This document shows, in pieces, positions 55,704 to 64,000 of a stretch of 64,000 nucleotides of DNA. How positions within the stretch are numbered: position 1 is the stretch's first letter; every line of letters starts with the position of its first letter. The position numbers were made by a program, and so were the translations under genes. Source of the DNA: Campylobacteraceae bacterium (GTDB lineage Bacteria > Campylobacterota > Campylobacteria > Campylobacterales > Sulfurovaceae); the NCBI GenBank assembly GCA_027080995.1, contig JALWNT010000118.1, positions 1 through 64,000 of the forward strand. Reading direction: 5' to 3'. The notes beneath the pieces were generated by a model that was given only the letters and a program-made list of their open reading frames with translations, was not told the DNA's origin and made no database searches.

Positions 55704-56652
55704 AACCCTGCGCAATCCCTTCTGGGAAGATTTCCGCTTCAAGGTCCAGATGCTGATCGAGCGTCCGAAAAACAAAGGAGTCTTGAGCGAGGAGGAGGCC
55801 CAACAACTTCAGGCCGATCTGGCAGTTCACGACTACGGGCGTCCGGAGGAGGGGATGCAGCTTCGTTGGTACTGGGCTATCGACCGCGAGAACGGCCGCG
55901 TCGTTGCTTGCCGCTATACCCTTTTCGGCCCTCCGGTCCTGCTCGCCATCGCCGATATGGCCGCCCTGCTGGTACGCAACAAAACCCTCGAGGAGATCGA
56001 AAAGATCAACTACAAATCTCTGGAGTACTTCCTCAGAGACAATCCCGTCGATCCCGCCCTGCCGCCTGAACGGCGCTTCGCTCTGACCTTCGTCCTGCGC
56101 TCACTCGCCTCGGCCGTCGCCGCTCAGCGGGGAGAGAGGCCGGAGGCATCCCCTCTGGTCTGCGAATGCGCCGGCATCGACAAAGCGACCGTCGAAGCGG
56201 TGATCCGTGATTTCGACCTCCAAAGTGTCGAAGAGATTACGGATTACACCCGAGCCGGTGCCTTTTGCAAAGAGTGCATCGCCCCGGGCTTGAGCCCGAA
56301 ACCTAGGGAGTATACGCTAAGCGATCTGCTCAAAGCCACGCGCCAGGAGATGGAGGAGGAGCGATCCACCCAGTCCTCGGTCCCCGAAAAACCTTTCAAG
56401 GAGATGAGCCTCGACGAAAAACGGGCGGCCATCACCGCTGTCATCGATCGCTACATCCGGGATATGCTCGTGATGGACGGCGGAGATATGGAGATCCTCG
56501 ACGTCAAAGAGAACGGAGAGCATACCGACCTCTACATCCGCTACCTCGGAGCCTGCAGCGGCTGCGCCAGTGCGAGCACCGGTACCCTTTTTGCCATCGA
56601 AGGGATCCTCAAACAAAAACTCGACCCCAATCTCCGCGTCCTCCCCCTTTGA
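55690..56652 (+). CDS. NifU-like three-domain protein with degenerate IscU domain
   Basis: BFD-like LVCECAGIDKATVEAVIRDFDLQSVEEITDYTRAGAFCKECIAPG; Nfu-like YLGACSGCASASTGTLFAIEGILKQKL. Confidence 0.85.
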   Translation: MSKSETLRNPFWEDFRFKVQMLIERPKNKGVLSEEEAQQLQADLAVHDYGRPEEGMQLRWYWAIDRENGRVVACRYTLFGPPVLLAIADMAALLVRNKTLEEIEKINYKSLEYFLRDNPVDPALPPERRFALTFVLRSLASAVAAQRGERPEASPLVCECAGIDKATVEAVIRDFDLQSVEEITDYTRAGAFCKECIAPGLSPKPREYTLSDLLKATRQEMEEERSTQSSVPEKPFKEMSLDEKRAAITAVIDRYIRDMLVMDGGDMEILDVKENGEHTDLYIRYLGACSGCASASTGTLFAIEGILKQKLDPNLRVLPL

Positions 56653-56674
56653 TCCGGCGGTTGTCAAGCCGGAT
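56652..56674 (+). terminator. Hairpin after the NifU-like gene (weak terminator candidate)
   Basis: ATCCGGC ...GCCGGAT 7-bp stem; no strong U-tract. Confidence 0.3.
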
Positions 56675-56829
56675 TTGAGGCTAAAGCCTTCGATTCTAGA
56701 GTTTCTGTGTAAACAATCCTGTCAACATCCGTAAATCAATACCGACAAGCAAGACAGACACACTTTCACCAATCTGCTTTCCCAAACGGAAACGCTTGGA
56801 AGCCCCAATCCGACGACAGTTCTTTGCGT

Positions 56830-56885
56830 TTTCTTTTTCTTTGTTTCGTTTCTCTTTTCTTTGTCGCAAAACAAAGAAAAAGAAA
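56830..56885. repeat. Perfect 17-bp inverted repeat, pyrimidine/purine-rich
   Basis: TTTCTTTTTCTTTGTTT (56830-56846) / AAACAAAGAAAAAGAAA (56869-56885). Confidence 0.75.
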
Positions 56886-56999
56886 TGAAAGAGAGAAAGA
56901 TCAAAATTCAAGGATGGATAAAAAAGAAAAGATTAGAAAACTATGGTGAAGAGGTGAAAAAATGGACGGCCTCAAACGGCCATCCGAAGAGAGCCTGCC

Positions 57000-57608
57000 T
57001 TACTTTCCTGCAGGAGGAGTAGGCTTGGGGATGAAGAGCTCGGGCTGGAACTTGTAGGTCCAGGGCAGGCCGGCATTCTTCCATCCGTTGAGATCACGAC
57101 GATGAGTCTTTTTATTCATATCCCCTTCGAAACCGGTAGTGATGGTGTAGGCTTTCTTGTAACCGGCTTTGTAAAGTGCGGTCGCAGTCATTCCGGAACG
57201 GTCACCGGAGCGGCAAATGACGATGACGGGATCCTCTTTGCTCAAGCCTTTGGCTTTGAGAGCGGCATCAAACTCCTGAACCAGCTGGGGATTTTTCCAG
57301 CTGGCGAACTTCTTATGCCCTTTTTTGGTCATAATGAATTTGGAGTAGTCGATGTATTTGAAAGGAATGTTTTTGTCCAATCCTGCGGCATGACCGACGA
57401 AGAGAACTTCCGCAGGCGTCCGTACATCGACAAAGAGGACTTTGGAAGGATTGGCTTTGATCATATCGAAAGCCTCTTTGGGTGTCAGGTAGAGCCCTTG
57501 GGGAGTTTGCTTGGCTTTCTTGGTAGGCTTTTCAGCAGCATAGAGGCCTGTGACGAAGGCACTCATCAGACCGAAGATCATCAGAAGAGACATCAGTTTT
57601 TTTGTCAT
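57000..57608 (-). CDS. Exported rhodanese-like domain protein
   Basis: Signal peptide; VLFVDVRTPAEVLFVGHAAG; VIVICRSGDRSGMTATALYKAGY. Confidence 0.85.
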   Translation of the reverse strand: MTKKLMSLLMIFGLMSAFVTGLYAAEKPTKKAKQTPQGLYLTPKEAFDMIKANPSKVLFVDVRTPAEVLFVGHAAGLDKNIPFKYIDYSKFIMTKKGHKKFASWKNPQLVQEFDAALKAKGLSKEDPVIVICRSGDRSGMTATALYKAGYKKAYTITTGFEGDMNKKTHRRDLNGWKNAGLPWTYKFQPELFIPKPTPPAGK

Positions 57609-57710
57609 TACGACTCCTTATCAATAAATTGAACTGAATGCTATCACAAGAAATATTAAATGAACATTAAAAAATATAATATTTCTATCTTTACCTACAA
57701 CTTTAGTCTC

Positions 57711-59291
57711 TCAATGAAGAATCTCTTCTATGAGTAATTGCAAGGTACTCCGCCCATTGAAACGGTTCTCACCGAGTGTGCAGATCAGGTCGATCGACTC
57801 TCCCGAACGATACTCCCCTTGCGTCCGAAAGGCGATCCCTTCCACGGTCCCTGCTCCAGCCTCGAAAAGAAATTTCAGATGCTCTCCCTCCGCTCCCAGC
57901 TTCCGGACATTTGCGATTCGTGCATCGCGGACGATGAATTTGGGGCGGGGATTTCCGTGGCCGAAGGGTTCGAAGGCTTCCATCGCCCGGTAGAGCTCCC
58001 AATCGATCTCCTCCAGAGGCAGAATCCCCAAAAGATCGGGATCACGATATTCGGCACGGCGACACTTCTCACCCGAGTGCTCCAATGCCCGCCGAAAAGG
58101 TTCCAGCGCTTCAGCACGGAGTGAAAGCCCCACCGCCGCTTTGTGTCCGCCGAATTTGTCCAGGTACTCCCGCGCTCCGTCGACCAGAGCGAAAAGATCG
58201 CAATCACCGAAGCTCCGTCCGCTCCCCTTGTAGCCGTTTTCCGTCGCGGTCAGGACCAGCGCGGGACGACGATAGTGACGCGCCAGACGGGCCGCGACGA
58301 TCCCGAGCACTCCCTCGTGCCAATCCTCCCCCGCCGCGACGATTACCGCCGGATCCCCTTGGACGGTAGCCATCGCCTCTTCGGTGATTTCCCGCTCCAT
58401 CGATTTGCGCCGCTCGTTGAAGCCCTGCAGCGTCGTCAGAAGCGATCGCGCCTCATAGATATTCGGCGCACAGAGATAATCGCAGGCGATCGACGCATCC
58501 TCCATCCGTCCGGCGCTGTTGAGGATCGGCGCCAAGCCGAAGGCGATCTCTTCGGCGGAAAAAGACTCTTTGCCCGTCGCTTCACGATAGGCACGGACGT
58601 AGGGGCGCCGACTGCGGGCAAGCTGCCGCAGGCCGCTTTCCACCATCGCCCGGTTGATGTGCTGCAGCGGCATGATGTCGGCGATCACCGCCAAAGCGAC
58701 ATACTCCAAGTAAGCGCGCATATCGACCTTCGCTCCCAGTTCCCGGCGAAGCGCGGCACAGAGATACCACGCAATCTGCGCTCCACAGACCTCCTCGTGG
58801 GGGAAGGTACACTCAGGCTGCTTCTGATCGACGATGGCGTAGGCATCGGGCGGAGTCTCGGGGACGATATGGTGGTCGGTGATGATGAGGTCGATCCCGC
58901 GCTCGCGACAGATCCTCGCCGCATCAAGCGCGGAAATCCCATTGTCGACGGTGAGGATCAAATCCGCCGAATCGATACGTTCGAGCAAGGTAGGGGAAAG
59001 TCCGTAACCGTCCCGAAAGCGGTTGGGGATGATCCACTCCAGCGATGATCCGATTTCGTCGAAAAAGAGCCGCATCACCGAGGTGGCCACCACTCCGTCG
59101 ACGTCGTAATCTCCGATCAAAACGATCCTCTCCCGCTTTCTAATCGCCCGGACAATCCGCTCGACCGCACGATCCATATCTTTGAAAGCGGAAGGGTCGG
59201 GCAGATCACCCAAACCGAGAAGAGGGGAATCGAAACGTTCACGCAGCAGACGCAGAAGCGTCTCGCGATTCAAAAGAGGGTAAGTACGCAT
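57711..59291 (-). CDS. recJ: Single-stranded-DNA-specific exonuclease RecJ
   Basis: IGDYDVDGVVATSVM; LIITDHHIVPETPPDAYAIVDQKQPEC; FGGHKAAVGLSL. Confidence 0.95.
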   Translation of the reverse strand: MRTYPLLNRETLLRLLRERFDSPLLGLGDLPDPSAFKDMDRAVERIVRAIRKRERIVLIGDYDVDGVVATSVMRLFFDEIGSSLEWIIPNRFRDGYGLSPTLLERIDSADLILTVDNGISALDAARICRERGIDLIITDHHIVPETPPDAYAIVDQKQPECTFPHEEVCGAQIAWYLCAALRRELGAKVDMRAYLEYVALAVIADIMPLQHINRAMVESGLRQLARSRRPYVRAYREATGKESFSAEEIAFGLAPILNSAGRMEDASIACDYLCAPNIYEARSLLTTLQGFNERRKSMEREITEEAMATVQGDPAVIVAAGEDWHEGVLGIVAARLARHYRRPALVLTATENGYKGSGRSFGDCDLFALVDGAREYLDKFGGHKAAVGLSLRAEALEPFRRALEHSGEKCRRAEYRDPDLLGILPLEEIDWELYRAMEAFEPFGHGNPRPKFIVRDARIANVRKLGAEGEHLKFLFEAGAGTVEGIAFRTQGEYRSGESIDLICTLGENRFNGRSTLQLLIEEILH

Positions 59292-60923
59292 CTACTCCCG
59301 AGACTCCGAAGCCGCCCGGATAAAGGCGAGAATCGCGGGATTGGGATGCTGGAGACGTGAAGTGAATTCGGGGTGGAACTGTACCCCGAGGAACCAGGGA
59401 TGATCGGCCACTTCCACCGCTTCGATCAAGCCCTGGGACTCTCCGCTGACGATCATCCCGGCTTTTTCGAGCTCTTCACGATAGGCGGGGTTGGCTTCGT
59501 AGCGGTGGCGGTGACGTTCGAAAATCGTCTCACTGCCGTAAGCTTCGGCGAGTTTGCTTCCCGGCTTGACGTCGCAACGGTATTCGCCCAGGCGCATCGT
59601 CCCCCCCAGAGGCGAAGTGGTCGTACGTACCTGCCGGGTTCCCGAAGCGTCGATGAATTCGTCGATGAGATAGACGAGGGGGTGGCGGGTGTTCTCATCG
59701 AACTCCATCGAATTGGCGTCTTCGTATCCCAGGACATTGCGGGCGTACTCGACGAGACTGAGCTGCATCCCCAGACAGATTCCGAGGAAGGGAATCTTTT
59801 GCTCCCTGGCGTAGCGGATCGCTTCGATCTTGCCTTCGACGCCCCGTTGACCGAAGCCGCCGGCGACGAGGATCCCCTCGACGCCGCTGAGAAACTTTTC
59901 GCTGCCTTCTTCTTCGATCTTTTCGCTGTCGACCCAACGGATTTTGACACGGCTGTCCAGATGGGCCCCGGCATGGATCAACGCTTCGGTCAAGGATTTG
60001 TAGGACTCTTTGAGATCCAGATATTTCCCGACGAAAGCGATGGTCACTTCGCCGGAGGGAGCGATGATCCGGTTAACCAGAGAGTTCCACTCATCCATTT
60101 TGGGAGAGAGTTCTCCCAACTGCAGCTGCTGCGATATGGGAGTGAGGACATCCTGACGCAGGAAGCTGATAGGCACCTGGTAGATCGTCGCGGCATCGAT
60201 CGCTTCGATGACGCTGCGCTCGTCGACGTCACAGGAGTAGGCGATCTTGCGTTTGAGATCCTGGGGGACGGGCTGCTCGGCGCGCAGGATGATCATATGC
60301 GGGGCGATCCCGATGCGTCGAAGCTCCTGGACCGAATGTTGGGTCGGTTTGGTCTTGAGCTCTCCGGCAACTTTGATATAGGGAAGGAGCGTGACGTGGA
60401 TATTCATCACGTTGCTGCGTCCGAGCTCGTGTTTCATTTGACGGAAAGTTTCGAGGAAGGGAAGCCCCTCGATGTCTCCGGTGGTTCCCCCCAACTCGAC
60501 GATGAGAATCTCCTTGCCTTCTCCCGCCAATTTGATCCGATCTTTGATTTCATTGACGATGTGCGGAACTACCTGAATAGTTTTGCCCAGGTATTCGCCT
60601 TTGCGTTCCTTTTCGATGACCGATTTGTAAATCTGCCCGGTGGTGAAATTGTTGGCTTTGGTCAAGGAGGTATCGAGAAAACGTTCGTAGTGTCCCAGAT
60701 CGAGGTCGGTCTCCGCACCGTCTTTGGTGACGAAGACTTCGCCATGCTCCAGGGGAGACATCGTCCCGGGGTCGACATTGATGTAGGGGTCGAGTTTCAG
60801 GACTCCGACGCGGAAGCCCGAGGCTTTGAGCAAAGTCCCAATGCTGGCGGCGGTGATTCCCTTGCCGAGTGAACTGAGCACGCCTCCGGTGATGAAGATA
60901 TATTTGGTTGCTTGATCCTGCAT
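59292..60923 (-). CDS. pyrG: CTP synthase
   Basis: [45 protein letters not shown]. Confidence 0.98.
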   Translation of the reverse strand: MQDQATKYIFITGGVLSSLGKGITAASIGTLLKASGFRVGVLKLDPYINVDPGTMSPLEHGEVFVTKDGAETDLDLGHYERFLDTSLTKANNFTTGQIYKSVIEKERKGEYLGKTIQVVPHIVNEIKDRIKLAGEGKEILIVELGGTTGDIEGLPFLETFRQMKHELGRSNVMNIHVTLLPYIKVAGELKTKPTQHSVQELRRIGIAPHMIILRAEQPVPQDLKRKIAYSCDVDERSVIEAIDAATIYQVPISFLRQDVLTPISQQLQLGELSPKMDEWNSLVNRIIAPSGEVTIAFVGKYLDLKESYKSLTEALIHAGAHLDSRVKIRWVDSEKIEEEGSEKFLSGVEGILVAGGFGQRGVEGKIEAIRYAREQKIPFLGICLGMQLSLVEYARNVLGYEDANSMEFDENTRHPLVYLIDEFIDASGTRQVRTTTSPLGGTMRLGEYRCDVKPGSKLAEAYGSETIFERHRHRYEANPAYREELEKAGMIVSGESQGLIEAVEVADHPWFLGVQFHPEFTSRLQHPNPAILAFIRAASESRE

Positions 60924-60937
60924 GGTTTTTTGCGCTC

Positions 60938-62005
60938 CTACGCGATAATGGGCATGATGATGGTGATGAAATTTTCGTCTTTGACGAGGAAAGGTAGCGT
61001 TGATTCATTCAATCCCATTGTAAACTGATCATGATCGATTTGTGCGAGAAAATCAAGAAGATATTTGCTGTTGAAAGAGATTTCAAACTTGTCGCTAATC
61101 CCTGTATGCAATTCAATCTCTGTTTTTGCTTCTACATTGTCGGATGAGAGTGAATTGAAAAGTACGACATCAGAGAGGAAAGTGATTCGAATGTCGTGAG
61201 AGATGGTTGTGATCATCCGAATGGCATCAAGCATTTCCCGTTTGGGAAGGGTGATTTGATATTTGAGGCTTTGGGGAATGATTCGTTCGTAGTCGGGGAA
61301 TTTTCCATTGATCAGTCGGGTAAAAAAGAAATAATTTTCATTTTTGACGATGAGGGTGGTTTCATCGTAATACATCTCTATGCGATCGAGAAAAAGCTTT
61401 TGGATTTCCAGAATGGCTTTTTTGGGAAGAATCAAGGAGAGTTCTTCGGGAGAATCGTTGGGGATGGTAGCGATGGCCAAACGCCGGGTATCGGTTCCTA
61501 CCAGATCGGTATGGTCTCTTTTGATATTGACAAGAGCTCCGTTGAGTTCATATTTGGGGTTGTTGGTATCGATGGCAGGAGTGATCTTTTTGAGATTTTT
61601 GATGAGATTGAGAGAATCCAGGGTAATTCGAGGCTTTTCATCAATCGTTGGGAAATGTGGATAGCTTTGGGGATCGAAGACGGGGAGTTTGAATTTGGAG
61701 TGTTTCTGTTTGATAAGAAGGAAATTGTCAAAAAGTTCAAGGATGATCTCTTCCTCTTTGAGAATTCGGATAATATCGAGAAGTTTACGACCGTTTGCGG
61801 TAAAAGAACCGGGATGATCGATTTGGAATTGATCGGTAACAATTTCAAGACCGATTTCCTGATCCGTTCCTCGAACGATGCACTTTTCTTCCGTAGTCTC
61901 AAAGTAGATGTGGGAAGTGATTTGACTGGCGTCTTTCTTTTCAAGAAAGGGTTGGAGGTTGATAAGAATAGATTCGATTATCTGTTTATCTGCTCGGATT
62001 TTCAT
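60938..62005 (-). CDS. dnaN: DNA polymerase III sliding clamp (beta)
   Basis: Clamp architecture; position between dnaA and pyr[14 protein letters not shown]. Confidence 0.93.
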   Translation of the reverse strand: MKIRADKQIIESILINLQPFLEKKDASQITSHIYFETTEEKCIVRGTDQEIGLEIVTDQFQIDHPGSFTANGRKLLDIIRILKEEEIILELFDNFLLIKQKHSKFKLPVFDPQSYPHFPTIDEKPRITLDSLNLIKNLKKITPAIDTNNPKYELNGALVNIKRDHTDLVGTDTRRLAIATIPNDSPEELSLILPKKAILEIQKLFLDRIEMYYDETTLIVKNENYFFFTRLINGKFPDYERIIPQSLKYQITLPKREMLDAIRMITTISHDIRITFLSDVVLFNSLSSDNVEAKTEIELHTGISDKFEISFNSKYLLDFLAQIDHDQFTMGLNESTLPFLVKDENFITIIMPIIA

Positions 62006-62172
62006 GAACGGTCCTTACCCTCTTTAATTTTTAGTTATAAAACCGTAGTAGCAGTCGGAGAGCTTTTTATGTGAAAAGGAGCACCAACTGCCCATTTTTC
62101 GGACTATCTCCCTGCCCTAAACTTTTTAGGGATCTTCACATTTATTCACGGTGAAAATTATATCTTGTCTTT
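62006..62172. other. dnaA-dnaN intergenic region with DnaA-box-like motif; candidate origin part
   Basis: TTATTCAC at 62142-62149. Confidence 0.4.
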
Positions 62173-63507
62173 TTACTCAGTTTCCTTGGATTCGGAGCCT
62201 ATCTTATTGGAGAGCTCTTCGAGAAGAACTTTGAAATTTTCGTCGTTGTCAACGATTTCGTTGATTTTTTTCATTGCGTGGCTGATGGCTGTGTGGTCTT
62301 TCATTCCGAAGTATAGAGCGATCTGGGGCATGGAATTCGGAGTGAGATTTCTGGCGAGGTAGATAACGATACGTCGGGCATTGACAACGTTGCGGGTCCG
62401 TTTTTTGGATTTGATATCGGAGGGTTTGACGTTGAGTTCCCGAGAGACGATTCGGACAATGTCGTCGATGTTGACGTTTTCTTGTTTTTCTTTGATTTGA
62501 TCCTTGATGGCATTTTTGGCAAATTCGAGAGTAATGGGCTGGTTGAGCATAGCGCTCATGGCGTTGAGTTTGATGATAGTTCCTTCGATTTCGCGGATGT
62601 TGTCTCCCATGTGGGTAGCGATGTAGTGGACGATTTCCTTGTCGAGGCGGATACCGTCGAGTTCACACTTTTTTTGGATGATGGCGATTTTGGTTTCGAG
62701 TTCGGGAGGTTGGATATCAGCCATGAGCCCCCACTCGAATCGACTTCGGAGGCGATCGACCAGACCGGCGATTTTCTTGGGCTGTCGATCGGAGGTCATG
62801 ACGATCTGCTTGCCGGCATTGTGCAGTTCATTAAAGGTATGAAAAAATTCTTCTTGGGTTTGTTCCTTGCGACTGAGAAATTGGATATCATCGATCAGAA
62901 GCAGATCGCACTGGCGGAAATGCTCCCGAAAACGATCCATTGTCCCGGTTTTGACCTGTGAAATGAATTTGTTCATAAATTGTTCAAGAGTGGTATAGAT
63001 GATACGGTCACCGAATCCGAGACGATAGTTTCCGATGGCTTGAAGCAGATGGGTTTTCCCGAGACCCACGCCTCCATAGATAAAGAGGGGGTTGTATTGT
63101 TTTCCCGGTTTTTCGGCCACGCTTCGGGCCGTAGTATAAGCGAACTGGTTCGAGCTGCCGACGATGAAGCTGTCGAAAGTGAAAGAGGGGTTGAGGTGGG
63201 CGTTTTTGGAGCTTTTGGTGCTGTCGGCTCCCTGGGAGGCCTGTGCGGGAGTAGCGGGGCGACGGTTACCGATACGGATATCGATTTTGGGTTTGATACC
63301 GCTTTCGAGTTCGAAGAGATGTGCGAGGGTTTCGGCATAGTTGGTCCTGATCCAGCGAGCCGTGAATATATTGGGGGCATGAAAGCAGGCACGATCGCTT
63401 CGGGAGAGTTCGGGGTCGTAGACAAGGTTGCGAATGTAATGGCGGTATTCGTCCTCTCCGATCTCCCTGCGTAGGATGGAAAGAACTTTTTCCCCGATGT
63501 TCATCAA
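62173..63507 (-). CDS. dnaA: Chromosomal replication initiator DnaA
   Basis: NPLFIYGGVGLGKTHLLQAIGN; LLIDDIQFLSRKEQTQEEFFHTFNEL; KDHTAISHAMKKI. Confidence 0.98.
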   Translation of the reverse strand: MMNIGEKVLSILRREIGEDEYRHYIRNLVYDPELSRSDRACFHAPNIFTARWIRTNYAETLAHLFELESGIKPKIDIRIGNRRPATPAQASQGADSTKSSKNAHLNPSFTFDSFIVGSSNQFAYTTARSVAEKPGKQYNPLFIYGGVGLGKTHLLQAIGNYRLGFGDRIIYTTLEQFMNKFISQVKTGTMDRFREHFRQCDLLLIDDIQFLSRKEQTQEEFFHTFNELHNAGKQIVMTSDRQPKKIAGLVDRLRSRFEWGLMADIQPPELETKIAIIQKKCELDGIRLDKEIVHYIATHMGDNIREIEGTIIKLNAMSAMLNQPITLEFAKNAIKDQIKEKQENVNIDDIVRIVSRELNVKPSDIKSKKRTRNVVNARRIVIYLARNLTPNSMPQIALYFGMKDHTAISHAMKKINEIVDNDENFKVLLEELSNKIGSESKETE

Positions 63508-63653
63508 AAAATTCCTTGGAGTCTCCGTCGGACGGAGCTTTTTTTGTTCACATCAGGTATGTGAACAATTTGTGGGATTTTAACGAAAATGGGCTAAAAT
63601 AGGATCTTATTTAGAGGTGAATAAGTAGATATTATCGATGTGAAAGAGTGTGA
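63508..63653. promoter_or_regulatory. dnaA-ruvC divergent region with clustered DnaA-box-like motifs
   Basis: TGTTCACAT-CAGGT-ATGTGAACA (63545-63567), GTGAATAA (63617-63624). Confidence 0.5.
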
Positions 63654-64000
63654 ATGGTTGTTTTGGGGATCGATCCGGGGACGAGAAATCTCGGCTATTG
63701 TCTGCTTCGAACGGAAGGAAATGAAATGGAGTTGATTGAGGCCGGTCTTGTGAAAATTCCTCAAGCAGAATTGCAGGAACAGATCGTATATCTGGCGGAG
63801 GGGATCGATCTGATTTTAAAGCAACATCCGGTCGATGAAGTGGCGATCGAGGATATTTTTTATGCGTTCAATCCCAAAACCGTTTTGAAACTGGCGCAAT
63901 TTCGCGGGGCTTTGAGTCTTAAAATTCTTCAGGAGCTCGGAAATTTCCACGAATACACTCCTTTGCAGGTCAAAAAGGCTTTAACCGGTCACGGGAAAGC
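63654..64000 (+). CDS. ruvC: Holliday junction resolvase RuvC (truncated by window end)
   Basis: [44 protein letters not shown]. Confidence 0.93.
   Translation, partial: MVVLGIDPGTRNLGYCLLRTEGNEMELIEAGLVKIPQAELQEQIVYLAEGIDLILKQHPVDEVAIEDIFYAFNPKTVLKLAQFRGALSLKILQELGNFHEYTPLQVKKALTGHGK

Noticed and set aside
59373-60872. 499-aa + strand ORF opposite pyrG
   Set aside because: Antisense shadow of CTP synthase.
63521-63547. CTCCGT-CGG-ACGGAG followed by a T-run as an intrinsic terminator
   Set aside because: Oriented for + strand transcription with no + strand gene upstream; short 6-bp stem. Could be a dnaA leader element but unsupported.
1-64000. CRISPR array or cas genes
   Set aside because: No regularly spaced 24-40 bp direct repeats and no Cas-like ORFs found; heptad tracts have no spacers.

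Overview
The window is chromosomal DNA from a moderately GC-rich bacterium. Gene families and order (RNase J, NifS/NifU-like pair, YjbQ, dnaA-dnaN-pyrG-recJ) suggest Campylobacterota, Nitratifractor/Sulfurovum-like; this is an inference from the encoded proteins. The right end is origin-proximal (dnaA, dnaN, partial ruvC). Two perfect 16-bp parS sites lie inside genes at 27.6 and 30.1 kb. Most of the window is ordinary housekeeping sequence plus a type II secretion/pseudopilin locus (38.5-47.5 kb, with gspF separate at 21.5 kb). Accessory regions: (1) a complete ~8.9 kb integrative element in the last gene (tRNA-Leu) of a five-tRNA cluster. It has exact 28-bp att repeats, a perfect 30-bp direct repeat near each end, a tyrosine integrase, an excisionase-like protein, a helicase/Rep/VRR-NUC/PD-(D/E)XK/RecT module, a putative AT-rich origin and no virion genes, so it looks like a phage satellite. 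(2) Next to it, a defence cluster: HNH, AbiE pair and DUF262/GmrSD-like. (3) Several families of palindromic MITE-like intergenic repeats, one with apparent compensatory changes between copies, and multiple 7-bp-period intergenic repeats. (4) A NifS-like/NifU-like gene pair in which both proteins appear to have lost catalytic or scaffold residues. (5) Two ORFs whose best-supported start codon is ATC. All calls are by eye from the sequence and supplied translations; no database search was run.
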